NCBI GenBank assembly: GCA_944989445.1
Contig: CALYLW010000017.1
Span: forward strand, 444,001-508,000
DNA: 64,000 nt
Reading direction: 5' to 3'
Origin: Ampullaceana balthica
Taxonomy: Eukaryota > Mollusca > Gastropoda > Lymnaeidae
The translations under genes and the position numbers were made by a program. Of this stretch, positions 1 to 13,200 are shown piece after piece. Below the pieces are notes generated by a model. That model saw nothing but the letters and a program-made list of their open reading frames with translations. It was not told the DNA's origin and made no database searches. How positions within the stretch are numbered: the stretch's first letter is position 1; each line of letters begins with the position of its first letter.

Positions 1-717
1 TGAAATTTATGGTGTCATAAGTAACATTTATTAAACGTACTTGTCGAAAATCAAAATAACACTGGAATGTATCCTTTATATGACATCTTTTAATAAACAA
101 CGCAAATAGACAAGTGTATTGACATTATTTGTTTCGAGTGATGAGCGTTTTTATTGACAAATAATCAGCCAAACTGAACCATCATTTGCATAGCTTTAGA
201 TTGTCTCAACTGAAGATTCTGATACTGTAGTGGATGTTTGGTTTGCAGGTGATATGTAAGAGAAGTGTTAGAACCATGGTAGGAATGTTCCCTTTAAGCA
301 GCGCCGCTGCGCAGATATTTGACAGGCGAGTTTAGAATCACCACGCAGCAAATTTTGTAAAATATTGCAGAAAAAATGGACGTTCTGCAACTTTGCACAC
401 AAGTTTTTTTTTAACTTTGCACACGGACCAACGCAGCTTTGACTTAGAGGGAACATTGCATGGTAGGCAAACGATTTTTCTCAATGGACACAATAACCTT
501 TATCAATATTTTGAACATTCACGTAAGTGAACAGTTTAAAACCAAAATGTTCGTGTAATCGTCCGGAAATTAGTTTATATTTATCGGCCGAAATATTTTA
601 ATTTTTTACTTCCAGTACATATATAAGTGGTGGGTCGATTAATCGTTTTAAAAAATTTAATCGTTAAAAAAATGTAACGATTAATCGAGAAATTAATGGT
701 TAATTTCCGCAGCCCTA
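1..717. mobile_element. Degraded hAT-like repeat, copy A (truncated by window edge)
   Basis: This stretch is a diverged copy of 38665-39626. Shared landmarks include the opening ATGGTGTCATAAGTAACA-like segment, GACAAGTGTATTGACATTAT, the segment around GTGTTAGAACCATGGTAGG, and a terminal block with repeated TCGATTAATCG motifs. The right edge reads as TAGGGCTGCGGAAATTAAC on the minus strand, a typical hAT terminal-inverted-repeat style. Copy A has lost the transposase remnant seen in copy B and carries a later MITE insertion at 283-458. The left end lies outside the window. The class is inferred from copy B's transposase fragment. Confidence 0.7.
283..458. mobile_element. Small non-autonomous hAT element (MITE) with 8-bp target duplication
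   Basis: The element has terminal inverted repeats AATGTTCCCT and AGGGAACATT. It is flanked by the direct repeat CATGGTAG at 275-282 and 459-466. The related repeat copy near 39382 has a single uninterrupted CATGGTAG, so it serves as an empty site. An 8-bp duplication is characteristic of hAT transposition. The first TIR base appears mutated to G compared with the same family at 14358-14686. It has no coding capacity; a short reading frame across it is incidental. Confidence 0.85.
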
Positions 718-841
718 ATTTTAAATGATCTTTAATAAAATCATATTTTCTTACCACTTACTGTTGAAACAGATTTTATAGACATTAAGTGCGTATAAGT
801 GTGTGATACTTGGAAATTAACCATGTGTTCTGTTTCTTAAG

Positions 842-3800
842 ACATTCACTGGTGATACAATCACATCAAGCAGTAAAGCTGCTCAAGATGCTTCGAAAGC
901 TTACATCCATGAAAATGGGACCAAACATCTGGACAAGTCAGAACTTAAGATAAAGGAGCCTAGTAAAATAGGAGGTAAGGTATAGTTTGCCTGATCAATC
1001 ATTTTAAATTCAGCCATAACTTAATGTCACTGTGCTTCACCCATCTGGCCCACTGTAGCTCTTTTTTTTATTTATTTTTTAAAATATATATATATATATA
1101 TAAAATTTCTGGTATATTTTTTGCCAACTTGTTTAAATGTGTATATCTCTCTCAATTTTATCTCAATCCTTGTCATAGTATAGTATGTTAGTTTCATAAA
1201 AATTCTACTATCTGTATCATCTATAAGATGGAATAACAATGGAAATTTTATGCTAATTATTTAATCAAGAAATAAAATAAAGGGATTGTTGGAAAAATAT
1301 TAACCTTTTTGTTGATTTTCTTCAACTTAGTCACTGTATTTGCATCAGTTGAATATATGCTAATGCTGCTGTGATGTGTATTTACCACCAAACCATCAGG
1401 TCCAGAAGAAGCAGAAGAAGAAGACTCTTTAACCAGTGATATGGTCCCAATTCTTGCTGGCCTGACAATACCAGATCCTGTCTTCTTCTGCTCTATTGAA
1501 CCCTCAAGTTTGTCAGTTCAAAAGAATCTAGACTCTGCTCTGGAGTATCTACAGAAAGAAGATCCTAGCTTAAAGGTTATTTTCATGTGTGCTATGTCTT
1601 TGGAGATTCTTTAAATTCTACAGTTCTTGTTTAATTACTTGAATAATTATCAAAATTTTTTTTAATATTTTTATATTAAGATTATTTATCTCTTCCTCTG
1701 AATACCTAATGAAATCTTTATAAATGGCAATATTTATTAATTTTTTTATTTTTAAGAAGCTCTTGAAAAAATTTAAACTGTCTATTCTTGCAGGTGGAGA
1801 TAAGTGCAGAGACTGGGCAGACCATTTTGTCTGGTATGGGTGAACTCCATCTTGATATCATCAAATCTCGACTGGAGAAGGAGTATGGACTTGATGTAGA
1901 CTTGGGACCTCTCCAGATAGCTTACAGAGAAACCATAACTAGTGATGCAGGTAAGCTGTTTACAAGCCGTGAAGCAAAATAGCTAAATAAATATTTTTAA
2001 AAAATTAATTACAATTTTTATAAGCATGATTTTAATTATCCACAAGATTGCCCAATTTCAATATATTTTGTTTAATTTCCTAAAATTGCAACCCAAAAAT
2101 TTTTTTCATGATCCAATTTTCAGAGGTTACAGAGATTTTGGATAAAGAGCTTGGAGGACGACACCAATTTGTCCACATCAAACTTTCCCTTCATCCCAAC
2201 ATTGAACAACGTGAATTTAAACATGTTTTCTTGCAAAGATCAACAGATCATCCCTTGGTTATCAAGCACAAACTGTTAAAGGCAATAGAATCAGGAATTA
2301 AGTCTGGACTATCTCATGGTAAGTTGCTCTTTAGTACATGTTTGAAGTGATGTGATTGCAGTGTTAAAAGGTCCTTGAATGAATGAGTTCTCATCGCTTA
2401 CATAGATCATGATATTTTTGTGCATGGTTTTATACTTTTTTCATACAAATTTAAATCAAAAGATTATTTATGTGTTTTTGGTACAAATTGTTTCACATAA
2501 ATTTGATTAGAGTAACTTAACAAACTAAATAGTTTTATATTTATTTAATGAATATAGGTTATTATATTTGGCCTGTAATTAACATTTATTTTTTGTACTG
2601 CTACCAAAATCAGCACTAGTTTGAAATAAGCATACAGTTACATTCTTCATCTAAACAAAAATGCTATCTGCTATCACTTGACACTTAAATAGTTTATTCT
2701 TGTTTATCATTTTGATACTGATTCACTTATCTTTAATAGCATTGCTTTGCGAATCTATTGTTCACTTTCCTACATTCAACTTCGAATAATACTACAATTA
2801 TATATAATATGACTGGAATTGTTATTCAATGTAAACAGGAAGTCTCCTGAACTTCCCAGTCATTCACACTGATGTTCACTTGCATGAGTTTAACACACAT
2901 TACCACACCAGTCTGCCAATGGTAACGGCATGTGCTGCCATGGCTGTACAAAAAGCATTGAAACAAGCTGAATGTGTACTGTTAGAACCAATGATGGCCT
3001 TGGAGGTGAGATGCTCACAAGTTTACTAGGTTTCTGATTTTAAAAAGGAAGAATATTTTGTATTCAAGCAGTTTGCTCTTTTTTCTGTCAAGTGGCTTTA
3101 AACTATGAACTATTTCTAAAAAAAAGTTTAATGAAATTTTTGATAAAAAGGTCTTATGCAAATATATGTCTGTCTAATAAATAATTCATAATTCAATTGA
3201 TTGCAAGTTATTAATAGTTGACATGGTGCCAGGGTCATGCTTACGTGGTAGGCCAAGATTTTTGCAAGACCTCTTCAACTAAACTCTGCAATCTTCCACA
3301 AATACAAATACTACCTTTGGAGCTCTTTAACTTAAAATTGATTGAAATTTATTTATTCCTTATTTTTACATAAGATAATTATTTTCATATATTTCCACAT
3401 AATCTATTTAGTTGTGGTTTTATCTGACCTTTTCAACCCTATTGGCATATTTAAAAAAATTATCTCATTGATCATGTCATTGATAAAATTTGCAAGATGC
3501 AGAGCCACATCTATAAAAGTTAAAGAAAAAGAATTTTGTAAAAGTATGGATGGTATTAGGCCACCTCCCCAACACCCACCCCCAAAAAATAATAATAAAA
3601 TAAATAATAATAATTTAAACCATCCTTTTTTATGTCCTTCAAGGTGAGCGCAGATGAAGAGAAACTGGAGGTTGTCCTGGCCGACCTTGGAAAACGCCGC
3701 AGTCACATCCTCGATGTTGCCTCCAGACAGGATTCCAGGATCATCAGCGTTCTCACGCCCTTACAGGAGCTCCTGGGCTACTCCACTGCTCTAAGAACAA

Positions 3801-3919
3801 TAACATCTGGCACAGCCAGTTGCTCTATACAACTTTCTCACTATGAGAAGATGAATAGAGAGGAGATGCAAAAAGTGACAGAGAGGATGACAGGTTTTCA
3901 TCCATCTTCAATGTTTTAA
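842..3919 (+). CDS. GFM2: GFM2, mitochondrial ribosome-releasing factor 2 (EF-G2mt), C-terminal half
   Basis: Six exons are readable: 842-974, 1400-1575, 1794-1950, 2124-2318, 2839-3005 and 3644-3919 (stop at 3917-3919). Together they encode 367 in-frame residues. All junctions are GT-AG and phases match. Family-diagnostic segments include TGDTI near the start, [29 protein letters not shown] (EF-G domain III), [20 protein letters not shown] (domain IV) and [16 protein letters not shown] (domain V). The GTPase domain and domain II lie upstream of the window. GFM2 acts in mitochondria with the recycling factor to split ribosomes after termination. It resembles the EF-G2/GFM2 lineage more than elongation factor GFM1, judged from the VFFC-IEP and LGPLQVAYRE segments. 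The final exon reads to a stop with a short tail like that of the vertebrate protein. Confidence 0.93.
1082..1101. repeat. (TA)n microsatellite in GFM2 intron
   Basis: A run of alternating A and T lies within the 975-1399 intron. Confidence 0.8.
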
Positions 3920-6900
3920 TTGCATGGAATTTTTGTGATGGGATTGACTTGCGCTAGACTGATAGTCCTATTCCTGGAGGTCGTTACGGGGCATTCCTCC
4001 TCTATTATCTCTTGATTGATCACTCCTCACTTCCTGTGTGGTTGCACAACGTGATCTTGAATGAAGCATCAACATCACTACTGGCCTACCTATACTTAAA
4101 AACTGTTTTAGTTCTATGATATAAAACAGGTCATTCAATTTTCATTATGTTTCTAAAAACTTCATGACACATAATAATAACTCTCTAATCTCTTATAAAT
4201 CTTCATTACTACTGAAACTTTACCAGCAGGTAACAACCAAACACTCTAAATCAGCATTGGAGTCATTTGATTTCTGAGCGAATCTCCACTTTTAACATGA
4301 TACCTTTACCCTCCTGTCAATATTTATATAGTGTTCTTTATTTAGTTCCACTGTAGGCATCATTCATAGATAAAAAAACTAATGTAGTAGAATCCTGTTA
4401 TAATATATTTTAATAGGGTAGTAGTTTTCCATGAAAGCAGATTGTGCCCACCCAGGTTCATGCTAATGCATGTTTTTAAAATATTCATTACCATAACCAA
4501 TGGCGTTAGAGTTTATTTTCTTTTATAAAGATAGGCTACATTTGTTTTTACTCATTTATGGTTAGTGAGTTATGTTGTGTTATAGTTGTAATAATTGTAG
4601 TAAATTGTTTGTATTGCATTGTAATGGAAAACTATATTTTTCTACACTCCTCCCCCTCCAACATGCAAAAAAAAATGTTATTGTGCCAATGAATTAATAT
4701 GCAAAATATCAGAAATTCACCCTTACTGCATAGATTCTGACTTTGAATCGTAGTAGAGCACAAAATACATTGTTTTTTATTGTAATGATAAAGTACATAT
4801 GTATTTTACACCTAGCCTTACTGAGTCTTGTGAGTAGCATTATTCCAATAATTATCTTTAAGTTATTATGTTATTTTCAACAAACCAACATGTGCCTATA
4901 TTTGATTGTGACGTGCATTAGAAGTACTTATCCCTTTAGAGCTAAAACAATTGCATTATTAAATTATATGTTATCCATTTTAATGATGTATAATTATTAA
5001 AGTATCATGTATTGAAGTGGAATTAGGGAAAATTATTCAATTTTGACATTTTCTCTAAAATTATCAGTGTGGTTTATCACAACAAATTAAAAAAGGATAA
5101 ATGAAATGTAACTTTATTTTTTAATAATGCTATAACCTATTCAATTAGGACAAACTTAAAAAAGCTATTATAGTTAGTGGAATAGTTAATAGTGACTTTT
5201 AGCTCTGAAGGGACAAGACCGCTTCACATGGTTGTTGTGGGACAATATGTGTAAAACATATCAAACTTACATATTGTAACATTCAAGGGACATCAGTATT
5301 ATTCTAGTATTGAAATAATACAAGGGCTCTAAATGCCTAAACATGAAAGTGATACATTTGTTGACTTTTTCATTTGTGTTACATTGCTCAATCAGCTACA
5401 TTAATATATTGGTTTAGTTCTAATTTTTTATATTTTTTTAAAAACTTTTTATTGATAATGGAATAATTAGTTGTTATATTTTAAATAAATTTTTGATGTT
5501 ATGGTGAATGCTTGAAGTGAACTGTTCATGTAATTTGACATGTATATTTCTGAAATTATTATTTTCTCAGAAGATTGAGATTTATGCTGATCTTATTATG
5601 ATTAATTATGTATAGAGAATGATATTAGAATTTATTATAAATTTGATGCTTGTTCAATTGTTAATAGTTAAATGTTTTAAATTAATTTCAAATATATTTT
5701 AGTAAAAATAAATCTTAGATTTGTTGATGCTTGGCCAGGGACACAAAAAATCTCACAGTTTACATTTTAATATATATTAGATTTGTGCTTTTCTCTTCGA
5801 TGTTCTTTTACACACAATAGTCATCGAAGGATATCATATGCATAGGTTTCCATGTTTAATCTCTTAGAATTAAAAATAATAAACCATAGATTTGAGTGAT
5901 TTTAGTTAAATAGTGAAACTGCAAGCGTCAATATTACGTGTGGCTTGGAGTAGTCTAGTTAGTTTACTTTTTTAGTTTGATCAGAATCTTTTCTATTTCA
6001 ATATTAATTTTATTATTTAAGCTCTGTTTTCAGTTTCTTAATATTAAGTTTTATTTGCTCGAGTTATGTTTCTTTGATTAAAATGATACTAACACTAATA
6101 ATGATATACTAAGTTTTCATTGAGTTAATTTGTGCCAAATAATTTTAAATGCAACAACAATCAGTCCAGATGCGATTTTTACCCCTATTTTTTTTTAAAG
6201 TTTATTTAGCTCTGCATTCTTACAGCTTTGCAAGTGACTGCTGATAAGGAAAGAAAAATATCAAATGTCTTCACATGCATTCCCTATTTTACTTAACCAC
6301 AGAATACCCATGTGACTTAATTAGTAGTAATATTTTATGGCTTAGAAATGCTTGAATCAAATTAAAAGTAAGAGCCTGTGTTTCACGTTTGATTTTCATT
6401 TGTAATCTCTAATTTAAAAATCTCTTGTAAAAAATTATTTTTGTCAATTTTTTCAAAGCAGCTGAGAAAGTAAATTCTGTAAAAAAAATTATTTAATTTC
6501 AACAGTTTTAACTATCTTTTTCATTTCTGCCGCAAACTTAGCATGATTATCAGGAATATGTCGTGTATTGTGTGAAAATGATCTTAGAAACCACAATGTA
6601 CAGTCTTTCTTGTCATGGAGAGGATTTAATCAGTGCTGCATTGTTTAATTGCAATAGCACTGTATTAAACAGTTGTAGCAGCTATCATTCTTCCCCCTCA
6701 ACCTTCCAAAATTACATGCTACTTTTTTCCTGGGCCTCGATTTCTGTATTATAAATTTTTAAGAAGTAACAAAATTTATGTATCATATTTTTTGAAACAG
6801 TTACCTATGCATTTTGAAATAGTTTATCTTTCATTCAATCTCTGCAATTGTAATATTCTCTTTTGTGTTTGGTGTAGTTTTTTTTAATCATTCATCTAAA

Positions 6901-7287
6901 TATTTATTAAATTTGTAAAAATACAGGGAAGGTTGAAAACTGTAATATACTTTCCTTTTTTTTTAAAATTTATAGCTGGCATCTCAAAATATAAAATATA
7001 TAACTAATATTAACCCCATATTTACTGGAAGAGATTATTCCCCGTTTCATTTTTTTATGAAATGGATTCAAATAAAAATTTCAAAACAAAAATATTGAAT
7101 TGTTTGTAATTCACAGTTGTTTTATTACAATCTTACATCTTGAGGACATTTTGTTGATTTTATGGACATTTTATTTTTAAAACTTATTTTTAAAAATAAA
7201 AAACAAACGTTTAGGGAGAGTAAGCTGAACATAATTGATTACTCTTGAACAAAAATATTACATATGAACAAATAATATTTATATTAG
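3920..7287. other. Convergent intergenic/3' UTR region, no gene seen
   Basis: This AT-rich stretch separates the GFM2 stop codon from the NRDE2 stop codon on the opposite strand. Reading frames here are short, low-complexity and not recognisable. It probably holds the two 3' UTRs. A minus-strand AATAAA (TTTATT at about 7170-7175) lies roughly 115 nt past the NRDE2 stop and could be its polyadenylation signal. No inverted-repeat-bounded element was identified. Confidence 0.5.
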
Positions 7288-10200
7288 CTATTTGTCATCA
7301 GAAAAGGCCTCCTGTTCAACCTTGATAGTGATATCTCTATCCATAGTTTGTGACTTCAATTCTTCTTTTAGTTCATCATCCTCTTTTTCTGAGGTTACTT
7401 CCCCTTGCTCATCAACGTCCATCTCTTGTTTCTCTGCAGTTAACAGAAGTTCCACCTCTTCTAAAGGTATTCTGACTCTAATCTCCCCTTCTGTCATCAA
7501 ATCCATCACTTCTTGCAGTTCATCATCTCCAAATATAGAAATTCCATCCAGATACATACACTGATAATAAAAAAAAATATTTCACAATTTATGTTCATAA
7601 TGAAGTGAGGGCAAAGAGTTTTTGTGAGTCTCTGTAGTGATGTCTCACACCATAGATTCTAAATATTCTGAGGTTGAAATTTAAAATAAACTGAATCCAA
7701 ATTAAGCTTTAAATAATAGGTTATAAATGTCAAGTACATATGTTTATGTATATTCTAAGAATTATCTGTAAGTATAAGTAATTTTCAACAACTGACCTTG
7801 GCCCAAGGACAGCTCTGTAGAGCTCTGTAAAATATTCCTCTCGCTTGATTAAGCTGGCCATATTTGGCCTGATGAGAAACCATGGAAACGAAAATGTACA
7901 TGTTTATAAGAGCACATGCATTCAAACAAAATATTCTTTATCAATTTAAAAATATTCATCTACTTTGTTGCTAAATACAATTATTAGTGCCAGCAACTAC
8001 CTTCAATGAATAATTAAATGATTTTAACATCCATAAACAATTAATTAATTAATCATTTAATTCAGACTTCATTTTAATCACAGCCATTAAATAAACAAAA
8101 CACGGGTGAACAAAATCAACACCATAAAACTGTAGTGTTAAATTTCATGAAATTCCAAGTATAGAAGAATTTCCTACCTCAAAATTAAGGTAGAGTCTCC
8201 AAAGTAGTGGACAGTGGCTACTGGCTGGAAGCTGGACACAGCGCTCAAGTAGAGAGCGAATGCGATAGACTATTCCACAGTCTGAAACATTTGGTTATAA
8301 GTATAAGATAAAAATCAGTAGAAGAGTGTTGAAAAACAAATGTAGATTTTTATGTGCATTTACACTGGGGCTTTTCTGGCATCACTCAGTGGTATTGTTG
8401 AGAGATGCATCATGTTTTATGCTGGAAATTTATAAATACACTAAACATTTAAAGAAATAGTTTTTATGCATGTTTTATGAAAAAAACATTTTTAAAGTCC
8501 ATTCTGTGAGCTTACCAATATTTTGACAATCTCCCAGGTCCAAAGAGTTAATGAGTGCCTTGTGCCTCATTAGTTCTGACATAATTGTAAACAGAGGCAG
8601 AACTACAGATGTTGATCCTTGCAAGTTCTTATCATAGAACTTTCTCAATCTCCCAGCAATGTGAGCTCCCGACTCTATCTGTAGGAATGCAGCATGGAGC
8701 TGAGAGCAGTTGGGGAACTCAGAGAGTGCTTCAGATAAAACGCTTCTAGTATAACTTAAGGGAATGGTCATTATTTGTCTGACATTTGTAATAAATAAAA
8801 TCTGATTCATGTACAGATGCTTTATGAGCTGAAGGTGCAAACTGGTTTTATCTGTTTCACTAATTTCTCTGATACGCTTCACTGCCAATGAAAAAATTTT
8901 GTTTGCTGATGTAAAGTTTGTAGAGCAAAACTCAAACAAGGCAAATAGTTCAACAAATGACACAAAAAAATCACAGTTGATGTCATTTGTATTTTTTTTA
9001 AAGTTCTGATAAAATTCTTCCATATTGTTTTCAAAACGTTTGTGAATTTTGAGGATATATGCAGGTGTTATTGTCACTTTTGAGTTTGGTTTGAAAGGTT
9101 TCTGCTCAATGAGAGCTCCAAGACAGGCAATGGCCTGGTGTTTTTCTTCAGTTGAAGGGGAACAGTTCCTGCTTGAATGCAAACTCATGTGTTCTAAAGG
9201 CTCGAAATTCAGCATAATTTGACAGTACGTCCTGCACAGCAAGCATAAACCCAGAGCTTTTTCTGGCTCTGAGAAGGTAGATGACCCCATGAACATCCCC
9301 AGGGCCACGTCCAGCATGGACACGGTCTCTGACATGTTGTCAGAGCAAGCCCACAAGATTCTGATGTAGGCGTCCCAAACCACCAGGTTACTCCTGTTCT
9401 GAATTTCTTTTAACAGAGTCTTGCCGAATCTCTTTATGCTTTTCACACAGGGTTTGGACATACCAGAAACCTTGGTTGCCTCAGACTTCAAAACTTCCAG
9501 CTCCAAGCGCAGCAGTGTAAACAGATTTCTAGTGGGCAAGGTGAAATATGACTCTGCTTGGACCAACACTTCTTGAACAAAAGCCATGAGGCTCTCATGG
9601 GGCTTCCACTTTGTTTCAATATCCATCTCCGACTTGATCTCGGCCAGGACTGGGGACTGAAAAAGTCCTGATCGACTGTACTGCTCAAATTTTAAACCAC
9701 TTCCTGATTCATCAATGTCAGACAATTTTCTGTCTAGGGTTTCACATGATAAACCAAGTAATTTCAAAAAGAGGCAAACCACAAGGACACAGGATTCTGA
9801 TTGGTTCAGTCTAAACATGGCAGGGCTGATGTCATCAAATATCACCAGGCGATCTAAATCTTCACAGCTTTCTTCTGTTTCTCCTTTAGAGCTGTCAGGT
9901 TTCCATGGTAACCAATGAGCATTCTGCCTAAGTTTTTCCAATTTTAGCCAAATTTGGGACCTTGGCAACTTTTCAAGCAATATTGTATCTTCCAACTCGT
10001 CGGTATTAACTGGGAATAATAAATAGAAGAAAATTCATACCATAAAAAGTATTATATAAAAAATAAATACATTTTTTTTGGTTCTGTTTAATGTTTTTAG
10101 ATACAGTTTAATTGAATTATAAACGGTTTATTTGAGCAGGCAAAAAGCACAGTAAAATTGCTTAGGCTGTCTGATAGATGTTGGAATAATAAATCATGCC

Positions 10201-13200
10201 AGTTAAGCAGTACGCTACTACAATACTTTTACATCTTGCTTTACAGAATGCATAAATCTCACAATTTAATAGAATTTAATTGAAAATTCTAATGTGTAGA
10301 GAACAAGGGGGATTACAGTTAAATTAAAACACTCATCAATTTGTGTATTATCTATTATTTTAAAAGCACATCTTTTTTAAAAATCCCTTAAATTAACTTC
10401 ACCATCTTGTCTCTCTCTGTCTGTTGTGGTCCCACGGAAAAACAAAAGTAAAAAATGACCCACTTCCCGTGATCCTATCGAACTGAAATTTTGCACATAG
10501 ACTTTTGTCACCTAACAATGCATTCTATCAAAATTTCAGATCAATTGAATGTACCATAATTAAAATAATGAATTTTTATATTATCTCTATGTAGCATGTA
10601 AATGTTTGTGCTGAACTGTATTATATTGAACATACTTTTTTAATATTTTCCTGTCAAGCGGTACGTATTATATTGAACATAATCAATACTTTTAGTTATG
10701 TCTCATATATAAGGGATTTATAGTCAAAAACTTTGTTTTTACGGATTGTTTGATTATCATTATGATCCTTAGTATTTGGGGAACGTGGTCATACATTTTA
10801 TTTTAAGACTATATAAAATTTTGGTATAATTCAATAAAATCTATAATTTGTAGAGTCATTTGAAAGTGAATTAAGAATACAATAGGTTTTATCTATTGTA
10901 AAATGTATGGTTCCGCTAAATATTTTTTAATTGTTATTACCCTCCCAGGGCATATTTTATAGGCACATTTGACAGCCCTACAAAATTGCATGAATTGAAA
11001 ACCCACATATCAAATCAATTTTGGTATAATTAATTTAGCATATTACTTTATTTAAGATAAGTAAGAAAGATATTACCCATAAAATGCATGACAATCTCAA
11101 TACTTAAATAATTTTGCCTATTCATATGAAAATAAGTTATATTCAAACATCCAACCTGATAAAGAACTGTACACATCAGAATCAGATGTTTGCTTTTCAT
11201 GCCACTTGGCCCATCCTTTGGCCTTCTGCTCACCAAATCTGGGCACACCACTTTCCCAGAACTCCTCCAGAAGAGGAACCCTCTCTTTGGTGGAGCTGAG
11301 GTTGAAGGCTGGTGGACAGAACAAGTTGAGCTCAATGAGTGCCTGGTAACTGCTCACCGCTCGCTCTGTGTACCCAGCAAGATGCAAGAAATCACAGTAC
11401 TGTGAAAACAATCCTAAAAAAAAAGGTTTAAAGATACATTATCATTGATTAAATTGGATAAAATTTAAAACAGGTTAAACAAAAACACGTTAAGTTCACA
11501 TTTTTGCAGGAGACAAAAGAAAAAAATATCAAAAATTCCCTTTAAAATGTTCGTTACACAGAAACAGTTCTTTTTTTTTAAGTCTCTGCATTCATTTTAA
11601 AATTGCCTACATTTCTAGACATTCAAATTTTGAAATTTTTAAAAAGTAGTTTATAAATTGTATAGACATTTTATATAATATTCCTTCTTTGCTTTCAAAA
11701 TATTCCTCTACTGTGAAATTAATTATTTCAAGCAAAAAAAACTCTATACACCAACAATGCATTTATGAATATCTTACCAATAATTTTGTTTTCCATATTT
11801 TCACACTTGCTAGCAACCTGAACTTGACCTTCTAGAATAGGCACAAGCGTCTGAAAACATTTGTGGTAGCACTTAACAATAGTGCTGAAGTTAAACTTGA
11901 AGAGGCGAGACTGGCGATTTGAAATGTATTGGCGCCACAAATTCACATCAGATGAATAGGCAAATAGAAGGTTTTGCCACGCCTTCTCAAGCTGTGAAAT
12001 GAAACAATTCATGTAAGTGAGTTTGAATTATAATGTTTCTTCAGCTCCAGTATATACATCATATATTTACCTACTCTCCATTCTCAATTATCAGATCTTA
12101 TTTTAAACTTGAAAATATGTCCACATTTTGACTTATTTTTATTCTGCTGGCTCTGCTTTAAAATATTATAGCAAATTTTTGCTATTGATTCCATAAATGC
12201 TATTAAATTCTTTTAAATATTGGAGAGTGGGAAAAAGAAGGAAGGATGTTGTTTTTTTCTTCTAAAGAATACAAATGACATAGGAAAGTGTAGTTTTATT
12301 AAGCAGAGAAGTACATGTGGTTTTTTTTTAACTTCTTAATATGATTCAGGCTAAATGTGTTTGCCTTACATTTCATGTGAATAACAACATTTGTAACCAG
12401 AACTCATGATATTTAGTATTCTAATTGTTTAGCAAGAAATTAACATTTGGCTTTTAGTGTAAAATGAAACACTCTGAAATGAAGCAACTTCTTAGGGCCC
12501 CCAGTGAATTTTTAAATGACAAGCATTAGGATTTATATATTTTTTAAAGCTTTTATTATTGATTTAGTTAAGTTATATCATTTCCACTATTAAAACTAGA
12601 AAATACATATTTTACTGCAATAATAATTTTTTAAATAATAATGAATATTATGATAATCCAATGATATAGTGAAAATCTGGCAAATGTATCCTAGGAGAAA
12701 AGCTGTGGAGACATGAAAATGCAAAATATGAAGTAAAAAACAGTGAGACATCACTGTACAGTTAATGATGGAAGTTTCTAAAATAAAATCATCACACTTA
12801 TTTGTGACCTTGATCTTTTCATTCATTGAAATCACTTACCTTATCTGCCTCCCATATGTCCTGATACAATTCCAACTGGGCAAGTTTCAGATCAAGTGAG
12901 GATGGGTTGGCCTCAATGGCCTTTTCTAAGATGGACAGTTTCTTTTCAATAACTGATTTAGATGGTGTGTACACTTCTCTCAGCTTTATGGTCCTACCCT
13001 TGAAACTTTTGTCCTCCTGTGCCACAACATCCTGAAACTTCACAAACTTCAGCCACAACTGGACATCTTGTGGTTGTTCTCGTGTTCTTTGGTTAAAGCT
13101 TCTAACCTTTTCAAAAATTTCATCCATTTCAAAGTTGTCACTTGAAGCCACCAGAGGCTGGCTGTAGTCTGTTCCCTTACCTTCAGAATATAATTTTGTA

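Noticed and set aside
3342..3706. Overlapping 100-residue frames on both strands
   Set aside because: They span a low-complexity intron end and the start of the last GFM2 exon. Composition is not protein-like outside the GFM2 frame.
842..3919. Assignment as elongation factor GFM1 (EF-G1mt)
   Set aside because: The VFFCSIEP and [12 protein letters not shown] segments and the C-terminal sequence resemble GFM2 rather than GFM1.
4743..5000. 85-residue frame rich in I, L, Y and C
   Set aside because: AT-rich intergenic DNA gives hydrophobic frames by chance; no start context, splice signals or similarity.
7292..7564. Serine-rich frame on the plus strand
   Set aside because: It is the exact antisense of the last NRDE2 exon.
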